Assembly (NCBI RefSeq): GCF_028331445.1
Contig: NZ_JAQMHX010000026.1
Span: forward strand, 1-40,448
Origin: Candidatus Phyllobacterium onerii
GTDB taxonomy: Bacteria > Pseudomonadota > Alphaproteobacteria > Rhizobiales > Rhizobiaceae
Direction: 5' to 3'
Length of the DNA: 40,448 bases
The position numbers and the translations under genes are program-made. Below, in pieces: positions 26,001 to 33,544 of the stretch. Numbering within the stretch: the first letter of the stretch is position 1; every line of letters starts with the position of its first letter. The notes under the pieces were generated by a model. It was not told the origin of the DNA. It ran no database searches and saw nothing but the letters and a program-made list of their open reading frames with translations.

Positions 26001-26197
26001 TTGGCCGCTGCGCTCCGGCGGCGCGGAGCTGCCTCGGCATCGGGCATAGTTCCTCCGAGCGCGATGAGGCGCTTTCCGGACTCCACACGGACAAGCGTTT
26101 CCAACGCCTGGCGTACTAGGGCCGCAGTTTCATTTATACCGGTCAAGAACCTAGCCTTCTCCATAAGCGTGTCGTCGAGGTTAATGGTCGATCGCAT
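25997..26197 (-). CDS. vapB: VapB-type antitoxin
   Basis: A 66-residue antitoxin. The N terminus MRSTINLDDTLMEKARFLTG is the ribbon-helix-helix DNA-binding segment typical of VapB proteins that begin with an (R/K)TTINLDD-like strand. The C-terminal half, rich in Arg and Ala, would wrap the toxin. ATG 26197 is chosen because GGGAG lies seven bases upstream, while the longer in-frame version starting at 26296 is unsupported. It is cotranscribed with vapC and should repress the pair; a candidate operator lies at 26231-26242. Confidence 0.92.
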   Translation of the reverse strand: MRSTINLDDTLMEKARFLTGINETAALVRQALETLVRVESGKRLIALGGTMPDAEAAPRRRSAAAK

Positions 26198-26230
26198 GAT
26201 ATAGCTCCCTAATTGAAGCGCGGAAAATAG

Positions 26231-26242
26231 CACCATTTGGTG
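26231..26242. promoter_or_regulatory. Candidate vapBC operator
   Basis: CACCATTTGGTG is a dyad with 5-base arms (CACCA/TGGTG), 34 bases upstream of the vapB start codon. Ribbon-helix-helix antitoxins bind such short palindromes to autoregulate. Assignment rests on position and symmetry only. Confidence 0.5.
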
Positions 26243-26533
26243 ATAAAATCTATGCCGATTGCAGCATTCTGCGCTGTGGGTTCGCTGACGTGCCATCGAG
26301 AATTACTCAGCCGGAGGGTCGAAGCTTAAGTACGATTGACTACCTATATGCTGGCCGATCTACCATCATAAATGGTGGCCCACGGTTCGTATCCTTTCAA
26401 GGTGTCAAGTTTCGTTACGAGTTTCCTGCAAACCACCCCCAACTGGGTGGCCGGCCCCTCCCTATAAAGAAGCAAGGGTCTCAGCGTGTATGCTTACTGG
26501 GTGGACGAAATGATATCCATGATTGAGTCCGCC

Positions 26534-26760
26534 AACGGTTCGCGGCTGACCTGCCCATTCATAGACGTCCTGAAACAGATGGCGTGGAGCGCCATATAGT
26601 GCGGGTAATCGAGCCGGCCGTAGGGAAACTCTTCATGCGCACGGATTAGGAACAGTGCCAGTCTGCTTCGTCTAATCGTCCTGATTCTGTAAATCAAGTT
26701 TGTTGCGCAGGATCGTTGTGCCGGGTAACAGAGCGGGTCGGATTCGGCGGGATAGACCAC
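26534..26760 (-). pseudogene. Fic-domain toxin remnant with several frameshifts
   Basis: The N-terminal part of a Fic (AMP-transferase) protein can be followed across frames: YPAESDPLCYP from a GTG at 26760, then GTTILRNKLDLQNQDD in a second frame, ALFLIRAHEEFPYGRLDYPH in a third, and HLFQDVYEWAGQPRTV in a fourth. Every piece matches the conserved start of Fic proteins, so at least three frameshifts have occurred. The sequence breaks off before the catalytic HPFxxGNGR motif, which is absent. It is therefore a dead, truncated toxin gene lying just upstream of vapBC on the same strand. Confidence 0.8.
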
Positions 26761-26869
26761 TATTTGCGCTTGGTTTTGCCAGCTGCTCTTTGACTAAAGT
26801 ACGACGTTCGTCGCCGGTTTTACCTCGAGACTCAGCTAACGCCGTTGCCATCCGTTGCGTCAGTTTCAT
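26672..26869 (-). pseudogene. Possible remnant of the Fic partner antitoxin
   Basis: A minus-strand frame from ATG 26869 encodes a basic helical segment (MKLTQRMATALAESRGKTGD, then ERRTLVKEQLAKP) and then runs on into the Fic remnant in an alternative frame. Fic toxins often have a small antitoxin gene directly upstream, and position and charge fit, but I cannot match a named antitoxin family. It could equally be chance reading through decayed sequence. Confidence 0.3.
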
Positions 26870-27236
26870 GCCCTCGACCGCACTTATTCTTTCGCCGCGC
26901 GTACTGGTAAGCGACCAACTATTTTTAGTAGTTCCGCGGGCCGGATGATGAAGACTGTGATTTTTCATAAGGTGAAGTTTACAACAGCGCGGAACCTGGG
27001 CAATAGGAACTTTCAAGGCAACTTCGCTCGTCAAGAAGCTTTGCTGGCTCGTTTAGCCACATTGTAGACTTTGAGAATTAATCAAAAATGGTCGAAAATC
27101 CGCTATTATCGGCATTTTTAAAGCAACGATTGCTGCTGCCTGCCCTTACTGTACAGGGCTGCTTTACGCGCTCAGCAAAAGGAGGGCTTGTTCGGGTCAA
27201 CTGTTAGGAATAGCGCTGGCAATGGCTGAAGTTTGG
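26870..27236. other. Spacer with second repeat copy
   Basis: About 370 bases without a supported gene. It contains the second copy of the CTATTATCGGCATTTT repeat and the region downstream of the aminotransferase stop codon (27237, minus strand). Confidence 0.45.
27080..27157 (+). repeat. Dispersed repeat, copy 2
   Basis: The core 27103-27118 is identical to 5638-5653, in the same orientation and with the same AATCAAAAA block before it. TCAAAAATG (27082-27090) and CATTTTTAA (27113-27121) make an imperfect dyad around the core in this copy. Confidence 0.5.
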
Positions 27237-28340
27237 CTATTTCAGCGACAGCACGGCGCTCATGAATTGGTTGTTCTCATCAGGGGCGCCAATACTGACC
27301 CGTACGAATGTTTCGAATCCTGCCTGCTTCCAAGGTTTAACGATGACACCCTGTCGTAACAGGCCTTCCGCGAAGTCGGCGGCGTTGCCAGCGCAATCGA
27401 AAAAGAGAAAGTTGCCTTTCGATGGTGCTACCTGCCAGCCGTTACCGAAAAGAAATGCTTCCATGCGCTGGCGTTCACTTACGGCCAGTATAACCACGCG
27501 CTGCAAGTGCTGCCTGTCCGCGAGCGCCGTGACGGCAGATACCTGCGCAATGGCGTTGACGTTGAAAGGAGTGCGGACGCGATCGAGCAAGGAACGAAAC
27601 TCTGGATCACCAACGACGCCATATCCGATGCGCAGGCCGGCAAGACCGTACGCTTTTGACATTGTGCGCAACGCTACCCATGGGCGATCTGAACCCTTAA
27701 GGAGGTCAACCGCGGAGACATAGTCGTCGCCAGCTGCATATTCGGCATAAGCCTCGTCAACGACGATGAGGGTGTTTTTATCGGCCGCTGCGATTGCGCG
27801 GGTGAGTTCGGCAGGGGAGAGCCAGCAGCCAACAGGATTCATCGGATTGGAGAAAATCACCATCCTAGCGGGCGTCGCGATTGCTTTTTCAAACGCCTCG
27901 ACATCGATTGACATGTCGTCTTTGATATTTATGCGATCGACGGTGGCGCCCATCAGCGTCGCATAGTCCTCATGCAAGGGGAATGACGGGTAGAGTGTTA
28001 CTACCCGATCCTTGGGGCGGAGGACCGCGCGGCTGATAATTGAGATGAGTTCTTCCGAGCCGTTACCGAGAATGATTTTGGCCAATGGGACGTCAAGTGC
28101 GACCGCGATCGCGTTGCGTAGCTCAACACCCGCTGGATCGGGATAGAGGCGGATCAAATCGGGGCCTGCCGTAATGATGCTGTCAAGGTCAGGGCTTGGT
28201 CCCAACGGGTTTTCGTTGGATCCGAGCTTGGCGATCTTCGCAGGGGCGTAGCGCTGGTTAACTTCGCGCAATGTCAGGCCGGAATTATAAGGCGCAAGCC
28301 TGAGAACTTCTTCGCGCACCAGATCGGAAGCATTTATCAT
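27237..28340 (-). CDS. HisC-like PLP aminotransferase
   Basis: A 367-residue class I/II aminotransferase of the histidinol-phosphate aminotransferase type. It shows the substrate-end motif LGSNENPLGPSP (39-50), SNPMNPVG (164-171), VDEAYAEY (194-201), PLP Lys229 in TMSKAYGLAG and Arg237 in GLRIGYG. HisC enzymes exchange an amino group between histidinol phosphate or aromatic/keto acids and glutamate. The gene is divergent from a catabolic and transport operon rather than in a his operon, so it is probably a paralogue that deaminates a substrate-derived amine or amino alcohol. ATG 28340 is supported by AGGA nine bases upstream, with no need for the long in-frame extension to 28457. The shared palindromic operator in the 149-base divergent region suggests co-regulation. 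Confidence 0.88.
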   Translation of the reverse strand: MINASDLVREEVLRLAPYNSGLTLREVNQRYAPAKIAKLGSNENPLGPSPDLDSIITAGPDLIRLYPDPAGVELRNAIAVALDVPLAKIILGNGSEELISIISRAVLRPKDRVVTLYPSFPLHEDYATLMGATVDRINIKDDMSIDVEAFEKAIATPARMVIFSNPMNPVGCWLSPAELTRAIAAADKNTLIVVDEAYAEYAAGDDYVSAVDLLKGSDRPWVALRTMSKAYGLAGLRIGYGVVGDPEFRSLLDRVRTPFNVNAIAQVSAVTALADRQHLQRVVILAVSERQRMEAFLFGNGWQVAPSKGNFLFFDCAGNAADFAEGLLRQGVIVKPWKQAGFETFVRVSIGAPDENNQFMSAVLSLK

Positions 28341-28374
28341 GCGGGTCAATCCTGTATTTTGTGCTTTTGTCGCG

Positions 28375-28404
28375 TTGACTAACCCAAAAATCAGGGTTTG
28401 TATA
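28375..28404 (+). promoter_or_regulatory. Candidate promoter of the SDR gene
   Basis: TTGACT (28375-28380) and TGTATA (28399-28404) are separated by 18 bases, a reasonable sigma-70 promoter. The palindromic operator begins four bases after the -10 box, so a bound repressor would cover the transcription start. The transcript would reach the SDR start at 28490. Confidence 0.55.
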
Positions 28405-28407
28405 GAG

Positions 28408-28419
28408 TTGTATATACAA
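28408..28419. promoter_or_regulatory. Palindromic operator TTGTATATACAA
   Basis: A perfect 12-bp palindrome between the divergent HisC-like and SDR genes. GntR regulators of the HutC subfamily bind TGTA-N2-TACA-type palindromes, and such a regulator is encoded at 35935-36666. A second, 10/12 match overlaps the transporter promoter at 29313-29324. Confidence 0.75.
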
Positions 28420-28489
28420 GCAGTGTAAGACTTGCCATGCCCGTTGTAAAGGGGCACAATTCACGCAATGTCGATGCGAGGGCGGGCGT

Positions 28490-29263
28490 ATGAGTGACTT
28501 ATCTCAATTTGATCTGACGGGACGTCGGGCGCTCGTAACGGGTGCGAGCAGGGGGATCGGTCAGACGATTGCTAAGGCTCTGGCGACTGCTGGTGCGGAT
28601 GTTGCGATCACGGCGCGGAGTGAGCACGCTTTACAAAAGACTGTTGACTGCATTCGGGCTCTTGGCCGAGCAGCATTTCCCTTTGCGCTGGACGTGACCG
28701 ATGTCAAATCAATTGACCGGACGGTAGTGGAGGTTGCGAAATGCTTGGGTGGTCTCGACGTGCTCGTGAACAATGCAGGTGTCGAGGAAGTTCGGACATC
28801 CTTGAGTGTGGATGAGGCACTTTGGGACCGGATCGTTGATACGAATCTGAAAGGTGCCTTCTTCTGTGCAAGAGCGGCCGCGCAATCTATGGCTGACGCT
28901 AAGCACAGCGGAGTCATTATCAATCTTTGTTCGCTGACATCGCATGTTGGTATACCGACCGCCGTTCCCTACGGATCCTCAAAATCTGGGCTCTTGGGAA
29001 TGACGCGGGCACTTGCAGCCGAATGGGCACCGATCGGCATCAGGGTCAATGCCATTGCGCCTGGCTACTTCCGCACGGCAATGACGGACGTATTCTATGA
29101 AAATGCCGGGTGGCAAGAAGCAATGCTCGGCAAGATTCCCTTGAACCGGTTCGGCGATCTAAGTGACCTCGAAGGAACAGTCGTTTTTCTCGCATCCGAT
29201 GCATCAAGGTACATCACCGGCCAGTGCATCGCAGTGGATGGCGGATTCCTGGCATCGGTCTGA
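28490..29263 (+). CDS. SDR family dehydrogenase of the catabolic cluster
   Basis: A 257-residue classical short-chain dehydrogenase. Features are the nucleotide-binding TGASRGIG (17-24), NNAG (94-97), catalytic Ser148, Tyr161 and Lys165 (YGSSK), and a C terminus ITGQCIAVDGG typical of the FabG/glucose dehydrogenase-like group. TARS after beta-2 favours NADP(H), though this is not decisive. It probably oxidises a hydroxyl group of the imported substrate. It is the first gene rightwards of the operator and is followed by the ABC importer with its own operator-bearing promoter. It is divergent from the HisC-like gene. Confidence 0.92.
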   Translation: MSDLSQFDLTGRRALVTGASRGIGQTIAKALATAGADVAITARSEHALQKTVDCIRALGRAAFPFALDVTDVKSIDRTVVEVAKCLGGLDVLVNNAGVEEVRTSLSVDEALWDRIVDTNLKGAFFCARAAAQSMADAKHSGVIINLCSLTSHVGIPTAVPYGSSKSGLLGMTRALAAEWAPIGIRVNAIAPGYFRTAMTDVFYENAGWQEAMLGKIPLNRFGDLSDLEGTVVFLASDASRYITGQCIAVDGGFLASV

Positions 29264-29294
29264 CTTGCCACTCGCGCAAAGGCCAAGAAAATGC

Positions 29295-29324
29295 TGAACA
29301 ACTTGTACGTAGTTGTATATACTT
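29295..29324 (+). promoter_or_regulatory. Transporter promoter overlapped by a second operator
   Basis: TGAACA (29295-29300), a 17-base spacer and TATACT (29318-29323) form a plausible promoter for the importer genes. TTGTATATACTT (29313-29324) matches the palindrome at 28408-28419 at 10 of 12 positions and covers the -10 box, a layout expected for repression by steric block. Confidence 0.65.
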
Positions 29325-29387
29325 CTTCTCGACAAGGTCCTTTTGATCCGGTCAATTGTGGCCAAAGACGATAACAAAGGGAACAAT

Positions 29388-30536
29388 ATGACGGCTGCCA
29401 AAACTGGCTTGGATCGTCTTGCTGTTGAGAAGCCTGTTGGCTCAACGGCTGTGTCTGTGCGCAATGTAAACATGGTTTTCGGCGACTATCGGGCGGTAGA
29501 CGACGCTTCCTTCGATTTGGAAGAAGGGAAATTCCTGACTATCCTCGGACCTTCCGGCTCTGGCAAGACAACATTGCTGCGTATGATTGCAGGCTTTCAG
29601 GCCCCGACGAGCGGTGAAATCGCCATCAACGGTATTCCTGTCGGCCAAGTGCCGCCTAACAAGCGTTCGATCGGGATGGTCTTCCAGAAACTCGCCTTGT
29701 TTCCCCACATGACAGCCGCGCAGAACGTTGCGTTCCCGCTGAAAATGCGCCGCTTTGATGCCCGCACCATTCCCAGCAGAGTGGCTAAATACCTCGAACT
29801 TGTGAAGCTCGGCGGGTTCGCCAACCGCCGCATCCACGAGCTTTCGGGTGGCCAGCAGCAGCGTGTAGCAATCGCCCGGGCCCTTGTTTTCGAACCGGAT
29901 CTGCTGCTTCTCGATGAACCGTTGGCGGCCCTCGATCGCAAATTGCGTGAAGAGATGCAGCTTGAATTCCGCCGCATCCAGCGCGAGCTTGGCGTGTCGA
30001 CGATCAATGTCACGCATGATCAGCGTGAGGCTTTGGTCGTATCGGATGAGATCATCGTCATGGACAAGGGACGTATACAGCAGAATGCCAAACCATCGGC
30101 CACATACAGGCAGCCGAGCAATTCTTTCGTGGCGGGTTTCATTGGCGTGACGAATTTTCTGTCTGGTTTGGTTACTGACGTTACGGATTCTGATGTCGCC
30201 TTTGTTGCAGGCACTCAGCCGCTGTTTGGCCGCTGGGTCTCCACCAATGTGCGGCTCAAGGCCGGCCAGACCGTGAAGGGTGCAGTTCGCGCGGAGCAAA
30301 TTCGTGTGGCCGCGACACCGGATCGTCTCGATGATCTGCAAACGACTGTCGCCGGTACAGTCATGGATGTCATCTTTGAGGGCGAGCGTGTCGTCTATGA
30401 GGTTAGGCTTCCGTCCCTTCAGGACGCCACTATCCGTGTCTTCGACCACGATCCGTCACAACATGCCGAGTTTGAGGCCGGAGCTCGAGTGTTCGTTGGC
30501 TGGAACGCGCGGGACGTACTTATTTTCGCAGAATAA
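29388..30536 (+). CDS. ABC importer ATPase, PotA-like
   Basis: A 382-residue ATP-binding subunit that drives substrate import. The motifs are Walker A GPSGSGKT (54-61), signature LSGGQ (152-156), and Walker B LLLLDEP (172-178) with the catalytic Glu, followed by the switch His in VTHDQREA. The last ~120 residues form the TOBE-type regulatory domain of the polyamine/iron/sulfate (PotA-like) group. ATG 29388 follows AAAGGGAA. It is the first gene of a four-gene ATPase, binding protein, permease, permease set, in the usual order for spermidine/putrescine-type importers. Confidence 0.95.
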   Translation: MTAAKTGLDRLAVEKPVGSTAVSVRNVNMVFGDYRAVDDASFDLEEGKFLTILGPSGSGKTTLLRMIAGFQAPTSGEIAINGIPVGQVPPNKRSIGMVFQKLALFPHMTAAQNVAFPLKMRRFDARTIPSRVAKYLELVKLGGFANRRIHELSGGQQQRVAIARALVFEPDLLLLDEPLAALDRKLREEMQLEFRRIQRELGVSTINVTHDQREALVVSDEIIVMDKGRIQQNAKPSATYRQPSNSFVAGFIGVTNFLSGLVTDVTDSDVAFVAGTQPLFGRWVSTNVRLKAGQTVKGAVRAEQIRVAATPDRLDDLQTTVAGTVMDVIFEGERVVYEVRLPSLQDATIRVFDHDPSQHAEFEAGARVFVGWNARDVLIFAE

Positions 30537-30569
30537 TCCGGAAAACCGGGAATCCAGAGGAGAATGAAA

Positions 30570-31700
30570 ATGAAAGATCTGAAAAATCCAATATTGGAAA
30601 TGACCCGTCGCCGATTTTTGAGCGCAACAGCTTCGATCGGGTCAGTGGCTGCCCTTTCAGCTGCGGGCATGTCTACAGTCGGTTTGCAGGGCGCATTGGC
30701 AGCCGAACCAGAAAAACCGAAGGAAATTATTGTCCGGGCCTGGGGCGGAAGCTGGGTCGATAGTCTCAAGGCGGGCGTCTCCGACAGTTTCACCAAGCTG
30801 ACCGGGATTGCCGTGCGTCATGATTTGACAGAGGACAACGAGATTCAGCCCAAAGTCTGGGCGGCGGTGGCGCAGAAGCGGGTGCCGCCCATCCACGTTA
30901 ACTGGGATACAACCACCAATGCCACCAAATCGGCGCTTCGCGGCGTGACCGAGGATCTTTCAGATCTGTCCAACCTTGCCACAGTGACGGATCTTGCGAA
31001 GCCCGTCGGTCTCGACGGCTATCCGATCGTCAATACGTATGGCTATGTCTACGTGCTGGCCTATCGTCCGAGCGCATTTCCCGATGGCCCACCCACATCA
31101 TGGAAGGCATTGCTCGATCCGAAGTTCAAGGGTCGCATTGCGCTCTACAATGACGGGATAGGCTTCCATTTCCCGGCACAGGTCGCTGGCGGGGGCAAGG
31201 TCGAGGATATCCCTGGCAATATGCAACCGGCCTGGGACTTCATCACCAAGGTCAAGGATCAGCGCCCGCTGTTGGGTGAAGATCCGGATTTCACCAACTG
31301 GTTCCAGAACGGTGAGATTGATCTTGCCTGCACGATTTCGACCAACGCACGTGAGGCCAAGAAGAACGGCGTAGATATCAAGTGGGTCGTGCCGGAGGAG
31401 GGTGCAAAGTTTGAGACGGATGGCCTCTGGATTCCCAAGGGCCTACCGGAAAATGAACTCTATTGGGCAAAGCAGTACATCAACCACGCGCTTACCAGGG
31501 ATGCCCAGCAGGTGTGGCTGGACGGGCTAGGCCTTCCGGGCGTCGTACCCGGATTGACGCCGCCCGCCGACCTGGTCGGCGATCCCTCCTATCCGACGAC
31601 GCCGGAAGATTTCAAGCATCTCATTCGTGTCTCGAACAAGATACAGGTTGAGAACGAAAGTGCTTGGTTCGGCAAGTTCAAGGCAATTATGCAGAGCTGA
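30570..31700 (+). CDS. Tat-exported solute-binding protein, PotD-like
   Basis: A 376-residue periplasmic substrate-binding protein of the SBP_bac_8/PotD type. It starts with a twin-arginine signal (MTRRRFLSAT near residue 12, hydrophobic core, GALA-AE near residue 45), so it is exported folded. The mature part (IIVRAWGGSWVDSLKAGVSD, then PTSWKALLDPKFKGRIALY) is typical of binding proteins for polyamines and small amine or phosphonate compounds. Start 30570 rather than 30564 is chosen because AGAGGAG (30556-30562) is properly spaced only for the second ATG. Ligand unknown; it decides the specificity of the neighbouring importer. Confidence 0.92.
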   Translation: MKDLKNPILEMTRRRFLSATASIGSVAALSAAGMSTVGLQGALAAEPEKPKEIIVRAWGGSWVDSLKAGVSDSFTKLTGIAVRHDLTEDNEIQPKVWAAVAQKRVPPIHVNWDTTTNATKSALRGVTEDLSDLSNLATVTDLAKPVGLDGYPIVNTYGYVYVLAYRPSAFPDGPPTSWKALLDPKFKGRIALYNDGIGFHFPAQVAGGGKVEDIPGNMQPAWDFITKVKDQRPLLGEDPDFTNWFQNGEIDLACTISTNAREAKKNGVDIKWVVPEEGAKFETDGLWIPKGLPENELYWAKQYINHALTRDAQQVWLDGLGLPGVVPGLTPPADLVGDPSYPTTPEDFKHLIRVSNKIQVENESAWFGKFKAIMQS

Positions 31701-31743
31701 GCTATCCAGCATCTTTCCGGTGCCTGGTTAAGACACCGCAGAG

Positions 31744-32703
31744 ATGGCTCTGAAAATTGGAACGGGTGTTATGCGCGCATATCCTTTGACATGGCGACTG
31801 CTCGATGTCCTGGAAGCAGGAGTAGCGAAGGTTTTCCCGCGCCGGCTCGCCGGCGCAACGCCTTATCTGATGCTGGCTCCGGCAGTCCTTCTGGTCGGAC
31901 TTCTGGTGCTTGGACTGTTCCAGATCGCCGATGGAAGCCTGAGAACGCTCGACACAACGACCTTTCTGATGTCCGAAAGCTATTCGCTCGACAATTTCCG
32001 CCGGGCGCTTACCGAACCCTTGTTCAGAAATGTAGCTTTGAAGAGCTTTACGGGATCGCTGATCGTGACTGCGATCACGCTCATGCTTGCCCTGCCTTAC
32101 GCTTATGTGATGGTGCGCACAAAGTCGGCCGCGCTGAGGAAAATACTGCTAATCGCGCTCTTCCTGCCTTTCTTCATCGGGCAGGTGGTACGCGCCTATG
32201 GCTGGCTGATCATCCTTGGCAATCAGGGCTTGGTCAACGAAACACTCAGCTTCCTGGGCATCGGACCATTCCGGCTCATCTACAATTATCCCGCTGTGCT
32301 TTTCGGTCTCATCCAATACATGCTGCCTTTCGCAGTTCTGATGCTCGCTCCGGCATTAACTGCGATACCGGAGGAGACCGAGGCGGCGGCGGAATCGCTC
32401 GGTGCCAATTGGATCCAGACATTCATCCATGTGGTACTTCCCATGGCACGTCCGGGCTTTGTGGGTGCGGGACTAGTCGTGATGACGCTGTCACTGACCG
32501 ATTTCGCGATCCCCGCCATCCTTGGCGGTGGTTCGCAGGATTTCATTGCCAATGCGATCTACGACCAGTTTTTCCGTACCTCCGACCAGGGCCTCGGGGC
32601 GACGCTAGCGCTGCTTCTCGTTGCGGCGGGTTCGACCCTCGTCGCCCTAGTCTTCGCGCTGGTCGGGACTGGCACGCTTGGAATGGGAAGGGCAAAGCAA
32701 TGA
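31744..32703 (+). CDS. ABC importer permease 1, PotB-like
   Basis: A 319-residue inner-membrane permease with about six hydrophobic segments (first at ~40-60, YLMLAPAVLLVGLLVLGLF; others between residues 95 and 310). The EAA loop that contacts the ATPase reads EAAESLGANWIQTFIHVVLP. It belongs to the PotB group of binding-protein-dependent transporters. Its stop codon overlaps the start of the second permease (ATGA at 32700-32703), indicating coupled translation. The start at 31744 has a weak ribosome binding site; ATG 31771 is an alternative. Confidence 0.93.
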   Translation: MALKIGTGVMRAYPLTWRLLDVLEAGVAKVFPRRLAGATPYLMLAPAVLLVGLLVLGLFQIADGSLRTLDTTTFLMSESYSLDNFRRALTEPLFRNVALKSFTGSLIVTAITLMLALPYAYVMVRTKSAALRKILLIALFLPFFIGQVVRAYGWLIILGNQGLVNETLSFLGIGPFRLIYNYPAVLFGLIQYMLPFAVLMLAPALTAIPEETEAAAESLGANWIQTFIHVVLPMARPGFVGAGLVVMTLSLTDFAIPAILGGGSQDFIANAIYDQFFRTSDQGLGATLALLLVAAGSTLVALVFALVGTGTLGMGRAKQ

Positions 32704-33500
32704 CCACGGCGCGCGGCAAAACTATTTTCCTCTGGACACTCGTCATTATTTCGATTGTGACCCTGTCGGCACCAACGCTTGTCGTGCTTGGGGCATCCTT
32801 CACCGCAGGGAACATGATCACGTTCCCACCCCAAGGATTGTCGCTGAAGTGGTACGCTTCCATTGCGCAAGCAACTGATCTTAGAGAAGCATTCCTGCGC
32901 TCGCTCTACGTCTCCGTCGTCTGCACTCTCATCGCGATACCGGTCGGCACACTGGCAGGAATAGCTCTGGCCAAATATGCTGTACGCTTCGAGAAGGCGC
33001 TGCAGATCTATTTGCTTTTGCCCTTCACAATTCCGCTGATCGGCTCCGGAATCGGCTTGATGCTGATTTTCGGCAACGCCGGTGTTCTTGGGCAGTTGTG
33101 GCCGGTGGGCATCGCGTGCTGTGTCATCAATCTACCCTTCATGGTATGGGCCGTCACGGCGAGCGCCAGCAGCCTTGATCCCGATCTGGAACTGGCCGCG
33201 GCCAATTGCGGCGCGCCGCCGCTGCAGACGTTCCTGATGGTGACCCTTCCGGCGGTAACACCTGGAGTGATCACTGGTTCGCTTTTGATGTTCATTTTGG
33301 CGTTGAACGAGTTTCTGGTGAGCCTGCTTCTCGTCGATGCACGCATCGTGACGCTGCCCGTGCAGATCTACAATTCGATACGCTCCATCATCACCCCTGA
33401 TCTCGCGGCCATCTCAGTCGTGTTCATCGGCTGCGCCGCTCTCGCCATCATGATCCTCGACCGCCTCGTCGGTCTGGATGTTTTTCTCAAGTCCAAGTGA
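32700..33500 (+). CDS. ABC importer permease 2, PotC-like
   Basis: A 266-residue inner-membrane permease. It has an N-terminal membrane helix (FLWTLVIISIVTLSAPTLVV), further helices through residue 260, and the EAA-type loop ELAAANCGAPPLQTFLMVTL. This is the PotC-type partner of the preceding permease, completing the importer. The frame is open far upstream of 32700, but that part lies inside permease 1 in another frame and is not coding. ATG 32700 is fixed by the four-base overlap with the upstream stop. Confidence 0.93.
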   Translation: MTTARGKTIFLWTLVIISIVTLSAPTLVVLGASFTAGNMITFPPQGLSLKWYASIAQATDLREAFLRSLYVSVVCTLIAIPVGTLAGIALAKYAVRFEKALQIYLLLPFTIPLIGSGIGLMLIFGNAGVLGQLWPVGIACCVINLPFMVWAVTASASSLDPDLELAAANCGAPPLQTFLMVTLPAVTPGVITGSLLMFILALNEFLVSLLLVDARIVTLPVQIYNSIRSIITPDLAAISVVFIGCAALAIMILDRLVGLDVFLKSK

Positions 33501-33544
33501 GCGGAACCACGCGTTCGGCTCCAATGCAAACGAACAGGTATGCC

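Noticed and set aside
29442..30449. 335-codon minus-strand frame opposite the ABC ATPase
   Set aside because: It is an antisense shadow of a gene with all ABC ATPase motifs.
31791..32699. Upstream extension of the second permease frame
   Set aside because: It overlaps the first permease in another frame; Arg/Cys/His-rich translation and the four-base ATGA overlap fix the start at 32700.
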